DNA from: Chanos chanos
Lineage: Eukaryota; Chordata; Actinopteri; Gonorynchiformes; Chanidae
Assembly: GCF_902362185.1 (NCBI RefSeq)
Contig: NC_044495.1
Coordinates: 9,084,211 to 9,148,210 of the forward strand
Length of the DNA stretch: 64,000 bases
Direction: 5' to 3'
Position numbers and translations under genes: made by a program. Below are positions 37,901 through 51,829 of this stretch, piece after piece. The notes below the pieces were generated by a model. It saw only the letters and a list, made by a program, of their open reading frames with translations. It searched no databases and was not told the DNA's origin. Numbering within the stretch: the stretch's first letter is position 1; each line of letters begins with the position of its first letter.

Positions 37901-40900
37901 CGCTGGCCACTCTGCTCTCTGCTGTTTTGCATAGCGACTGAAATTACGCAACGCTCAAACCGTAGGACGCAAGCCAGTGGTTAACAGGTCATCATTTTAC
38001 CGAACAAGCCCCGGGGTTTGTGCAACGGCCTGGTCCCGTCACGTTTCTCCTGACACGACACGTTGTGCGGTATAAGTAAAATGTTTCCACGTATGTTTGA
38101 TGATTTCCCTATCAAGAAAGGCATCTCTTTAAACACAGACACAGTGGCCACTGTGGGGTGGCATTGAGCAAATTTTTCTCCTCGTCGATTCTCTCTAGCG
38201 GCGGACAACCCCCGAGCCTTCACAGTTTCCACTCTGTTTGTTTTTTTTTTTTTGTGTGACCCTTTCGAATGGTGAAACCCACAAGAACGGCCCAAGGAAA
38301 GACCTAGTTTTGAAAACCGTTTACTCACAACGCCAGAGAGGTCTGTCCATCTGAGTTCAAACCCTCCGCTGCACTGTGAAGTTTAGCACACAGACTGTGT
38401 GGGAAAATAAATAAATAAATAAATAAAAAATAGCCTCCCCCTCCCACCAGTCACCCTGTTTTATCTTTAGCCACATTGCATCTGGTTTTTCTCCCATATA
38501 ATAATTCCCATAGAATCTATTTGCAAGAAATAAATAGGTATTTTTGGCTGTGTTCTTCCTCGTATGCCCACAGCTTTACATTAGGGAAATGCAGTGCAGT
38601 TCTTTTCCCAACAGGAAAAGAATAGTGATTGTAAATGTAAATTAGAATCAGGTGGTTGACGATAAAAAAAGAAATGGTATAATAGGATGAAAGGTCAGTC
38701 GTAGTCAAACTTGCTGATATCAGATTTTATTTATTTATTTTTTTTCTCTTCCAGGTAGTTTTTACACGGGGTCAGATCTGTGACCATAAACCGCTCACTG
38801 GTGCCTATATTTAAGTGATAACCCATAAACTCCAGGGTTGCTGTCACACCCGGGTCCTTTGACTTCTACAACTGCAGAACTGCACGTCACCCCCTCAAAC
38901 TTAGCCCACTCAGACAGGGGATTTCTCAGCCATTTTCTTATGACTAACTTCAGTATTCAGTCGTATGCCTTCTGTGGTGAGGTTTATTTGTGGCTGTAAC
39001 TTTTGCCCCACTTACTTGCTAACTGACTTACCAAACAGCCCACATGTCTGCAGTCTTAGTGATGCTGCTTGGGCAGACTGACTGTGAGCAAAAAACGGTT
39101 TATAAAAAAGGAAACAAGTCACAATATGTTTTAATGGCGTGTGAACGGTTTTTTTTAAAGCCGTCAAAAGCTTTCCTATCTGATAAGAAAAAAAAATAAT
39201 ACGTGTGTGAACGGAGACTGTGTAAGCAGTCACATCCTTGATTTTTAAAGCAGTAAGGCACAAAAAAGTGAGAAGTCATCCGTCCAGACCGGATGAACAG
39301 AGGTTCCTCCTATTGGAGGTTAAAGTTTGCTTGCTGAACTGGACATCACAATGTACCGGTGCTTTCCAAAGCAAAACTGCATATCTGTGTCTCACAGTTT
39401 ACTTCCTTATCATGAATTAGCAGAAAACAAGCACACACCTGCATTTACTGGCGTAAAAACTTCCTCATCGGAGCAAAAGAAACAACAAAAGGAAGGGTTA
39501 AAGATGTTTTCAGTTGCACAATCATGGGACTTGGCATCAAACCACTCTGCCACTTTTTCTTTTACTTTTCACGATTTAAATCCATTTTAAATCCATTGTT
39601 CTCCATCAGTGCACTTTAATACCTGTATATTTATCTGAAGGCAAAGAGCAGTTCTGACATTAAATCTTGCTTTTTGCTTCTCCAAGGGTTTTCTTTTTTT
39701 AACTGAATAATGGAGTGAATACACTTTCCTCAGTTATATAATCAGCAACCATTATACACAAGACCCCATGTGTGAATGTCGTCTGACTGGACATCGCAGT
39801 GAGTAAGGCATTCATATTACTTTGACTCATTGCACCAGGAACAGGGCTACATGCTGAAAATCATGAACGCCATTTGACAAATAGCCATTAGTGCACAAGT
39901 ACTGCATTCAAATTCTCTCCTGTTAAAAACGCTTTTCTTAGTATGCAGGTTATTAATAGTAAGTATTTTTAACCTGGGGCTCAACAAAGCATTTCCTCAC
40001 CTTTTGTTGGGTCTTACATTGGAAAGACACAACTTCCTGTATAACAGGAAACTCCCCCCTCCCCCAACCTATGATCTGTCTGAGAGTGGGCGACAACACA
40101 AAGTAGGTTAAAACAAAGTGAAAATGTACCATTTCCCTACAGCTGATGCATTGCGGGTCTCACATACAGCAGACAAGCCAAGGGGGAATTTTCTCATACA
40201 GTCACAGACAAGAGCCGTCCGTGATGTCTCATACATGAGCGTTCTTCAATGAACGTAGTCTTTTCATTCAGAAAAAAAAAAAAAGAAAAAAACAACAACT
40301 GAATGATGCCTCTGTCCCTCTTCTTCTCATTAAGCCTCGTCTCATTTTTAAACGACAACCAGTGATTCGCGTCCTCCTATTGCATGAGGAATAATTTCAT
40401 GGCATTCCGCATCTGAGTTTGTCTATCTGACCCCCCTCCCTCCCCCCTCCCCCACAGCTGCTGGCTGTTGTCACTGAATTGGAGCAGAAAGGTTTGAGCA
40501 TCTTGGTACTGGGCAGGAGGCACATGCTCCATCCCTCAAAGAGCTGGGACCGCCATCACATGACCCAGATCAAACAGAAGGCCCATTGCTTCTTCACCGA
40601 CAACATGTTAGTACACACGTCCACCTAACGTCACTGACCCGACAGCACCATAAATCGGTCCTGGCCACTCGGGGCTCATAGATCTGGTCATTCTTTTAAT
40701 ACAAGATGTAGACTACCTCATGAGACTTTTTTTTTTTTCCCCCCAGCTCTGAGGATGATCCTTTCCTCCTTTATGCTGCACTGCACTCTGGGAATCACTG
40801 TAACTTTGTAAGTCGAGATCTGATGCGGGATCACAAGGCTTGCCTGCCAGACAGTGCCACCAGACGCCTCTTCTTTAAATGGCAGCGTGGCCATCAGATC

Positions 40901-41266
40901 GTCATATCTCAGTACACCCCAGGGAGGAGGGTACGGTTTCAGGTAAACATTTGTCACTGGCACATTCATCCCTAACGGATGTAAAGTCATGTCGGACGTG
41001 AACACGTGAGACCACACGGTCTGATCTGTGTTGTTTTCTGGGGTTTTTTTACTGATTCCTTCTCAAACATGATTAGCAGTTCATTATGAGTGATTGACTT
41101 TTTAAATGAAATGGTGTTTGGATGTTTCTTTTAGAACAGAGAGAGTTACGACACCATCCTTCAGAGTGACAGGACTTCCTGGCATGTTCCTTATGATGAG
41201 GAAGGAAGTGACAGATGCTCCTATGAAGTGCCCCAGAAATGGTTGTGTCTCACCAAGGCACACTGA
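31915..41266 (+). CDS. prorp: Mitochondrial protein-only RNase P catalytic subunit (MRPP3)
   Basis: Exons: 31915-32918, 33021-33068, 33166-33298, 37768-37875, 40458-40606, 40747-40942, 41135-41266. They close in phase at 589 residues (human 583). The first 40 residues are basic and hydrophobic, as in a mitochondrial presequence. PPR-type helical repeats fill roughly residues 150-325. A zinc-site CRSC lies in the exon at 33166, with the partner His/Cys in [16 protein letters not shown] near the end. The metallonuclease domain keeps the catalytic aspartates: D415 (VVVDGLN), D484/D485 (SEDDPF) and D505 (SRDLMRDH), matching human D409, D478/D479 and D499. Family knowledge: with TRMT10C and SDR5C1 it cuts the 5' leader from mitochondrial tRNAs. 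The intron 33299-37767 is 4.5 kb. Poly(A) signal AATAAA at 41302-41307. Confidence 0.97.
33299..37767 (+). other. Large prorp intron without a gene
   Basis: This 4.5-kb intron holds a (CA)n tract at about 33787-33840, A-rich runs near 34260-34350, a C-run near 36330 and an uninterrupted C22 at 37621-37642. It has two perfect matches to the kB consensus GGGRNNYYCC (reverse of GGAATTCCCC at 36128-36137 and of GGAATTTCCC at 36946-36955). No conserved coding frame was found. The second long intron (37876-40457) is similar and also empty. Confidence 0.6.
37621..37642 (+). repeat. Homopolymer C22
   Basis: Twenty-two uninterrupted C residues sit about 125 bases before the acceptor of prorp exon 4. 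The minus strand is G22, which could form G-quadruplexes. The exact length may be an assembly artefact. Confidence 0.85.
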
Positions 41267-41307
41267 AATGTACAAGTATAAACATGTCAATGTAAAAGAC
41301 AAATAAA

Positions 41308-44238
<2,931 letters not shown>

Positions 44239-44386
44239 AACGGGACGTCTCTCTGTATCCCGGTAACCTCGTGAAGAAAAAAACCCTCGGAAGCACTACA
44301 GCAAATCCTATGAATTCAGGTCAAGAACAGTCACCTCAGCTCTTTGCTGTTTATTTTGCTTTTTTTCGTGTAGCAATTCAATTAAA

Positions 44387-46250
44387 GATGATGTTTTTCA
44401 GAATCTGCAGGATTTGTTATTTTTGTGTGTGTTTGTGTGTACACGTAGACCGTTCCAACGTCTTGACAAGCTCCCCTGAGTTTGTCTAAGGAACATCTAA
44501 TATGTCTTCAGGGTTTTTTTGGGGGGGGTTTTTTGTCACGTTTAATAGCTGGCAAGTAGAATTCTGCATAGAACTATATGGACTGAGGTGATGCTTCCTG
44601 CATGGGTGCCCAGAACTGGAACTTCACGACAGCCTTTCCATCATCTGCGTAACGGAATTTTCTTTTACAAAAAGCGCAGAGATATTTCTAAACTTCGAGA
44701 CAAAAATCCTCTACCATCATAGTTTTCCCCTCAGCTTTACAGAAACGAATCACTCTCATGGTCTGCAACTGACAGATCTATAGTATTGATTTCACTTTCC
44801 TCATTTTCCCCTTCAGTTGAAGCAGACCATGAAAATAGGAACGCTGAGTCTTCTGAGACGTAAACATTGACTGATTTGTTTTTTCTCATATCGTCAAACA
44901 GATTTCCCTCCATAGATATCATTTGCATAGAGTGATGTGTTTAGTCTGATTAAGATCCATTGTCCCCCACCATATGCGATGCGCATACACGCAAAAGCCC
45001 GGATTTTCCGACTGTCATTTCTCGGATCACATTGAATCATATGAGACTCTCAGAGATCCCCCGGAGCCTCACAACCTGTGAATGTCCTGTTTGTCCCAGC
45101 CGGCTTCCTGTACTCCAGGGGGTTAAGAGAGATGGTTATGACTACATCATTTGCATTGAGCTCTTTGAGAGCTCTGTAAGGGACTAGAAAACTCTGAACC
45201 ACTTAAAAGTGAAACGGCATGCTAATAGTCTCCCTCCCTGTAACAGGAAAAAAAGCTAGTCAAAGGTAGAGCCCCCCCTGAGAGATCACAGGTTTGTATT
45301 CAAATCAAGAAAACCACAAGGCACCTTTGTGTCTGGGTATACTATAAGAAGTCAGCTAAGCATGTAATAAGAATGACCGCATTTATGATTATTATCCAAT
45401 GTAGGTTTTGATTGCAAGTGAAATTAGCCTAGCGAATGTCCCCTATGTAGATAACTTGTTGGATTTAGTTTGGTTGTGTTTTTGGATGGCATTTGGGCTT
45501 TTACACTGTTATGTAAAAACCTTCATTTTTAGCAGAAAAATCTGTAATGTAACATCTGCATTCCACTCTCAGGGGTGTGAAAAAATGTACCCTTTTTAAT
45601 GTTACTGACAGATTTTTGGTCTGTTTATCTACAATGACAAATAAAAAAAATGGAATTTCCTATTATTACCCACAGACATTTGTTCTTATGCTTGTTTTCT
45701 ACACTACCGAGGAAAATTTAGGCAATAACTTGTGTTTAAAGGTCTGTTTGGAGGCAAAAACATTGACTAATTGTTCACCTTGATTGAATTCAGTTGAATT
45801 CTTGCATCAAGTTCCTCGTGCCTGGAATTCGGGAAGTCCTGAATGCTGGGGAATTTTCGACATTGCCTATCATTCATATCACTGCCTGGCCCAACCCTCT
45901 CAGGAAATTCCAGTGAACTCAGCTGACGGAAGTCCAGGAACGAGCTCTATTACTACCACTTCTCCTCAGACGCAGAGAGAAGAGAACCTTTGTTTCTCAC
46001 CCCACCAATTCCCAGCACTTGTTGGGCAGTTGGAAATTACAAAGAATCACAAACAACAACAACAACAACATTTATGTGCATTTCAGTTTTAATTTATGGT
46101 AATGTTATTTTTTTGCCTTGTTTTTCACAGTAGTAAAATGAATATTTTCCTTTGTTTTTGAACAGCTGTACACATTTACACTTATAGATACAAAAATATA
46201 TATCTGTTATACACAATAATTTACATCATAATACACCTAAGGAGTGTAGA
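44387..46250. other. Intergenic DNA between convergent psma6 and nfkbia, with kB-like sites
   Basis: No gene is supported. Three kB-like sequences occur downstream of nfkbia: GGAATTTCC at 45652-45660, GGGAATTTTC at 45849-45858 (one mismatch to GGGRNNYYCC) and AGGAAATTCC at 45902-45911. (CAA)n lies at about 46051-46068. The sequence is otherwise unremarkable. Confidence 0.5.
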
Positions 46251-46256
46251 TTTATT
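46251..46256 (-). terminator. Likely poly(A) signal of nfkbia
   Basis: TTTATT on the plus strand is AATAAA on the minus strand, about 310 bases beyond the nfkbia stop. It implies a short 3' UTR. Confidence 0.5.
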
Positions 46257-46566
46257 TTTTTTCTGTCTCAGCTCAAGTCCTTCACAGAGAGCCTGTATCG
46301 CGTCTGTAGGGGGCTCTCTCCAGTGTTCTCTGTGCTTCTCCATTATACACCTTCACACAACCTTCTGTTCTTGGGTTTCTCCTCCTCATCGTTACGAAAC
46401 GTCCTCCTCTCCCCCACGTCTCCCAAGCCGCACCAGCCCGCAGCGCTGTTTCCGTCGCTCAGCACCTTTTTTCTTTTTTTTTTTTTTGACTGTTCCTGGG
46501 ACTCAACGGGAACTTCTGTTTTTCCCCCCTGTTTTGACTTCTCTCTAGTTCCTGCAGTAAACTCCT

Positions 46567-48597
46567 CTACTTTGGCACCGTCAACTGTATGTCGTCATAC
46601 ATCTGCCCAAAGAGAGAAAAGAACAGGACATAAGAAACTGGGAGCAAAAACCAAAAAAACAACAACAAAAAACAAAGCAATACTAAGGAACAAAACGCAT
46701 ATTAGCAACACTGACTTAGAAAAACAAAACCAAAAAAAAAAAAAACCAGTAAAACGCACCTCTTCATCTTCAGACTGCTCCTCCTCTTCATCACTATCCT
46801 CACTTTCACTCTCTGGGAGTTCTCTCAGCTCCTCAGCAGTGTGTTCATACAACTCCCTCTGAATGGTTGTGTTGGGTCTGCCATAGGTCAGGTGGTATGG
46901 CGTGTGACCTCCATAGGTCAGGCTGTTGACATTAGCACCTTTGCTGATCAGGAGCCTGACGAGGTCCAGGTTCTGAAGGTCCACTGCGAGGTGTAAAGGT
47001 GTACGCCCGTTACACTGCTCCTGAAAAGAGAGAACACAGGATTGAGAGTGAGTCAGACACCCCCTTGTTCGGAAACTGAAGCGTATATTCTACCTCGAGT
47101 GCTTTGGGGAGAAAAAAAAAAAAGTATAATACAGTACACACCTGTGCATTGATGTCTGCTCCAAGTGAAATCAGGTTCTCCACCAATGAGAGGTAGCCTT
47201 GGACTGAAGCCAAATGCAAACATTTCAAACCTGATAAAATAAACAGATACAAATTAGACCAAAAATAGCACAAGTACATACTGTATTCCAAGAGAGTTGA
47301 ACATGGATGAGTAAACTAAGATAGTGAGAGTCTTTTACCGCTGTAGTTGGGTGTGTTGAGGATGGCTGGGAGCTTGGAAGGGCACACCTGGGTGAGTAGG
47401 CCAAAGCAGGCAAGAGATCCTTGCCTGCAGGCTATGTGGAGAGCAGTGTTCCCGCTGTCATCCACAAGCTGTGGATCACAACCTGCCTTAAGCAGCCGCT
47501 CGACTATCAGAGGCTGCTCTGTGATCACTGCCAAGTGGAGTGGAGTCTAAGGACAGAGGGCACAACAGTGAGTCACGTACATTATCCAAGCCTAAAAACT
47601 GATGCTATAAGCACACTGAGGTTGGATGATGTGTAAAAAAAAAAAAAAGTACCTGTCTCTGGTAGTTTTGTTTATTGAGGAATGGATCATTGATTGAGTG
47701 TTCAATCATCTTTATTGCAATTTCTTGGGCCTCATGAATAATGGCGAGATGTAGAAGCCTTTAAAGAGAGAGAAAAGGAGACAGAAGAATTGTTATTAAA
47801 AACAAACTGCTTAAAACATCAAAACTGACTGCACGTGTGGGCTTTAAATCATGAAAGGGGAAGATTTTTTGCCGACACTTCTGTTATTTCAAGAAGTAAC
47901 AGTGGTTTTGCACTTTGGCGTATTAGCTCCGTGTCAGATTCCTGGCACGCGGCCCGGGACTTTCCAACCTTGGGCAGAGTTACAGCACCGCCCACATTGA
48001 CGCCAAGCCAGAGTACAGTCCGTTCTGATGCAGACTTTTGTTTACGTAAAATCCATTATGATAGTCATCGTAAGTTACTCCACACAACGGACGGCGAATG
48101 AACTTTTGCATTACTGCTTGGTGCGAATGAACTGACTTGACCTCTCGGCAGAGCAAACCGAAAACCGTACAACTAACAATCAATAAGTTTTTTTCTTTTC
48201 ATTTTACATCAAAACATAAAATAATTCCATTACTCAATGCAATACTTTACGCGTAATAACGTCCATTTGCAATGTAACTTTTGAAGCTCTTAAAAAATGC
48301 GCACTTTTGCGGAAAGTTAATGAGCTTATGCGACATTAAATTTTCAACTTACGTGTCTCCGTCCTCTGTTAGTTCTTCCTTCCACTGTTCGTAACAATCT
48401 TGTCTTGGAAACTCGACATCGCTTACGCGCAGTTCCCCGATTTCATTCGCTACCTGGTTATATTCGTCTTCTTTTAGGGAATCTAGTCCACTATCTAGAC
48501 GCTCATCATTAGTGAGGTGCGCTTTTCCAGGTTTGGAACTTCGACTATCGATATTATAATCCATTTGATTACCCCTGTTCGTTCGGTAGACGTCCAT
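46567..48597 (-). CDS. nfkbia: NF-kB inhibitor alpha (IkB-alpha)
   Basis: Six minus-strand exons: 48597-48353, 47758-47653, 47546-47339, 47230-47142, 47020-46760, 46602-46567. They close at 314 residues (human 317). The phosphodegron DSGLDS is at residues 35-40, with acceptor lysines K22 and K25 upstream. Ankyrin repeats fill exons 2-5 ([65 protein letters not shown]). An acidic PEST-like stretch follows ([17 protein letters not shown]). The last exon codes only [11 protein letters not shown]. Family knowledge: holds NF-kB dimers in the cytoplasm until IKK phosphorylates the two degron serines, beta-TrCP ubiquitinates it and the proteasome degrades it. Fish often have two copies (a and b); I cannot tell which this is. 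Transcription is probably autoregulated through the kB sites listed separately. Confidence 0.97.
47956..47965 (+). promoter_or_regulatory. Perfect kB site in nfkbia intron 1
   Basis: GGGACTTTCC is identical to the classical immunoglobulin-kappa enhancer kB element. It lies in the first intron, about 390 bases inside the nfkbia transcript. Confidence 0.6.
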
Positions 48598-48775
48598 TTT
48601 CTCTCACAGCTCTGCTTGGGTTATGTGCGTTCTACGGATGTACGATCTTCTTATCCTCTGGAAGGGGAGGGGCTTACTCTGGGTGGGGGATTTCCAGGTC
48701 GATTGAAGCCTGTGTGTCTGCATAGGGAATTTATCCAGGACTGGGCTGGGGGGGGGGATTTCTGCACTTGATGTT
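48598..48775 (-). promoter_or_regulatory. nfkbia proximal promoter with kB sites
   Basis: Immediately upstream of the start codon. GGGGATTTCC at 48686-48695 (GGAAATCCCC on the gene strand) is a perfect kB site about 90 bases before the ATG. GGGGATTTCT at 48754-48763 is a one-mismatch site, and GGGAATTTATCC at 48725-48736 has both half-sites with extra spacing. Autoregulation of NFKBIA by NF-kB is well known in mammals. The arrangement here is seen directly; function is inferred. Confidence 0.65.
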
Positions 48776-50542
48776 TTACAATAGTAAAACTGAAAGGCCT
48801 GTATTTTTTTTTTTTATTCCAAGTTGCAGAAACAAAAGACAGTGTATACAGCATACTCTACTGCATCGGCAGACGTTTCTGTAAATATCTGATTGTAAAA
48901 GACATTACTTTGCAATCAGTGACTAATTACGATTTAACATCTTTTCAGTTTGGGTGAATTAGTAAACACGATGAAAAAAAAAAACAGCTTCAGATGCAAG
49001 TAATCAATATATCAGCTGTAGATTGTTACCAATTTCGTTTTTTTTTTCATGTAAGTAAAATGTAGTCATGCAGTCTACAATGCAATATATTATAATGCAT
49101 TGGGTCAGAGCAGGGACAGTAACTGAAGTGTAGGGGTCAACTTGAATAAGAATCCTCAGTAATTCAAAAATCATAAAAGTACTCTGTTAGAACACAAAGG
49201 AAAAAATGATTCAGTTGAACAGAGTAATCTGAGAAACAGAGTTAAATTATCCATGATTACCTACACTCATGGGAATGGGGAAACTCCTCAGTTTGTTACA
49301 AGTCTACCGTTGAGTGTTTATCCAGAATTCCTCTTATTCAGGCTGACATTTAAACATAAAGAAATTCAGGGGACTCACTGTTTGCACAACCAGACAAGTG
49401 TGTAAAGCAAGTGTTTACACAAAACCAATGGTTAATCTCTCTTCCTGTCCGGTAACCACAGCAACAGTAACTATGCATGGTTAACTATGACACCTTTATA
49501 TTTTCATCATTCAGTTTATTCAGAATTTCATAATTCAGTGGTTTGATGTTTTATCAGAATTTATAAAATGCAAGCACACCACGTTTCATATGAACTGTCC
49601 TGTTGAAGAAAATAGCATTTTTGCAAACTGAACAACATCAGAAAGGCGTAAGTTGTAGTTTCAATGCTAAACCATTGCCAGGCAGGTATGCATTCACCTT
49701 GTCTGAACCCTAACATGCTGCTATAATGTTTTTTTATGATCTCTAATGAAGGTTGTTTTTTTTTTCGTCATTTGGACAGCCTGTCTCACTTTTTAACTCA
49801 AAAATGAAGTGTCCTTTGTTGAGCATGCCATAATTTTTCTGAGCAAGGTTTTGAGCAGTTCTGCAGATGATCCTCTAAAGGGGTAGACCTGGAATAATGA
49901 AATGCAGAAAAAAATGACCACTGTCATAAAAGTAGCTACGGAAACTATCACAAGAGCCAGTCTTTTTTTTTTTTTTATAGCAAAATCAACAAAATCTTCG
50001 GCTCCAAATTTAATTCACTCGTGTCGAAATGTGTCTTGTTACAGGACACTCAAAAGAAACCTGAGACTTAAGAACCTATCATAAATACAAAACAGAAAAG
50101 ATTAAAAAAAAAAAAAAGCAAGCCAATGCAAGGAGAAACATTTGTAATGCACCTCTATTGATTTAACTTTTTGACTCTGCAAGTCAGATTTGTTTTAAAC
50201 ACTGAAAGCTGCTTCAATTAATTAAAAGGTTAACATGAATGTTTCATTGTGACTGCATGCAAAGACTCTGAAGCAAAACCGAGAAGTTTGCTTTGATCTG
50301 GTCTGATGTGGGAACTTTCGTCTGGAATATTCCCCATGGGAAGTCATGTGACCTGAGTTGACGGGACATCCTGAGAACTCCCAGAACATAAAGTTCTGGG
50401 ACAAAACATAACAGCAATACAGAGATGTGGTTTACCAGTTGCCACTGTGTTTAAACCAATGTCTGTAAGTGGAGAAACGATGGACTGACCACTTACACAA
50501 CCTTGTTCCTCTTTTTCCCTAAGACAGCGGGTCTATGACGCA

Positions 50543-50568
50543 GACACACACACACACACACACACACA
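50543..50568 (+). repeat. (CA)n microsatellite
   Basis: Thirteen uninterrupted CA/AC dinucleotides in intergenic DNA upstream of nfkbia. Confidence 0.9.
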
Positions 50569-51815
50569 GACGCTATGAACACAAACAGATTGTGCCAGGG
50601 ACCCCTTATGAGAGTATAGAGTACCTGTCTTCTAGTGAAACTCGGATCTTGTTTAAAACTGTTTATCAGCCTGATTCAAGCAATGATTGCAATTTAATTT
50701 TTTCCAAATAGCTGTGACGAGTCTAACAGAGGTGGTATCAATAATAGCACTTTCAGAGGCAGATGATTTTCCTCATGATGCCAGCTCATCCAATGTCCAC
50801 TCTGTGTTGATTTAAAACGGGCACACAAGAAAGAACATGTACATGTATTGTCGTGCTGACTCACAAAGACTGACTGACTCAGAGACAGACTGTACAGATG
50901 TAATGGAGAGACAAGTCATTCACATCTCTGTACTTTCCATTATTTGCAGACTAGCCCAATGTCTTCAGGGGTTGACACAAATTCATAAACTAGCTCAAAT
51001 GGACATGTAATTCTCTCCTGTGCTTGAGTTGTTGCCTAAACATTGTTTTTCCTGTAACTCATATGACAGGGAAGTATATTCCGTTTTCCACCCTCAATTA
51101 TGCTTCATACTCTAAGACTTTACAGTGTCTGAAATGTACAGGGCATGAGGGAGGAGGGGGGAGGGAGGAGGCAGCTGATTCATTACTTGAGTTTTGTTTG
51201 ACTTCTACCAGGTTTATCAGGAATCACAGTCATTACCTTTCTACCTGTGTTAAGGCGTGGGTGTCCATGAAGGGTAATCCCAAGCTGGGGAATCCGGGGG
51301 TTCAGTACTCAGACAGGATAAGTTGTGCAAGAAGAATGTGTGGAATGTGGTTCCCCTTTTGTTTCACCTTTAGAGGAGTGGTGCTGTTGTCACGAAAAGG
51401 CAGTCGCTAGTTAAACACCTTTAATACCTTATACAATGACCATGCGACACTGGGATTTCTAGGTTACGTATGCTTAAAAAACAGCTGGAGCCTTTATTCA
51501 TAAAACCCTCTCAAATCATGCTGTTTCTCCTTGGTTAATGGAAGCATAAGATGAACTAACGTGGGCCGATACTGTGGGCTGAGTAGACTGACCTAACCTC
51601 AAACACAGGAGACAGAGTGAACTTTTAATTTTTTACCACAGATAATTCATAAGCTACCTTTATGCAGTTTCATAAGGTGTTGTCAACAGAGGGAGATTCC
51701 TTTTTTTACCATTGCAACCCCTTACTTACATTGAGCAATCACCCGCAGGACCCTTTACTATTTGCATTTAGAAACACCACAAGTGCTGCCCGATAGTTTA
51801 ATTAGATAGTTTATT

Positions 51816-51829
51816 GCCCTCTAGTGGTG
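51816..51829 (-). promoter_or_regulatory. CTCF-like site
   Basis: On the minus strand the bases begin CCACTAGAGGGC, matching the CTCF core CCASYAGRKGGCRS at 13 of 14 positions when the neighbouring bases are included. It lies between nfkbia and insm2, where an insulator would make sense, but the match is only a motif match. Confidence 0.4.

Noticed and set aside
46323-46862. Plus-strand frame of 179 codons ending in a Ser-rich tract
   Set aside because: Antisense to the last nfkbia exons. The Ser run is the complement of the nfkbia acidic PEST-like stretch.
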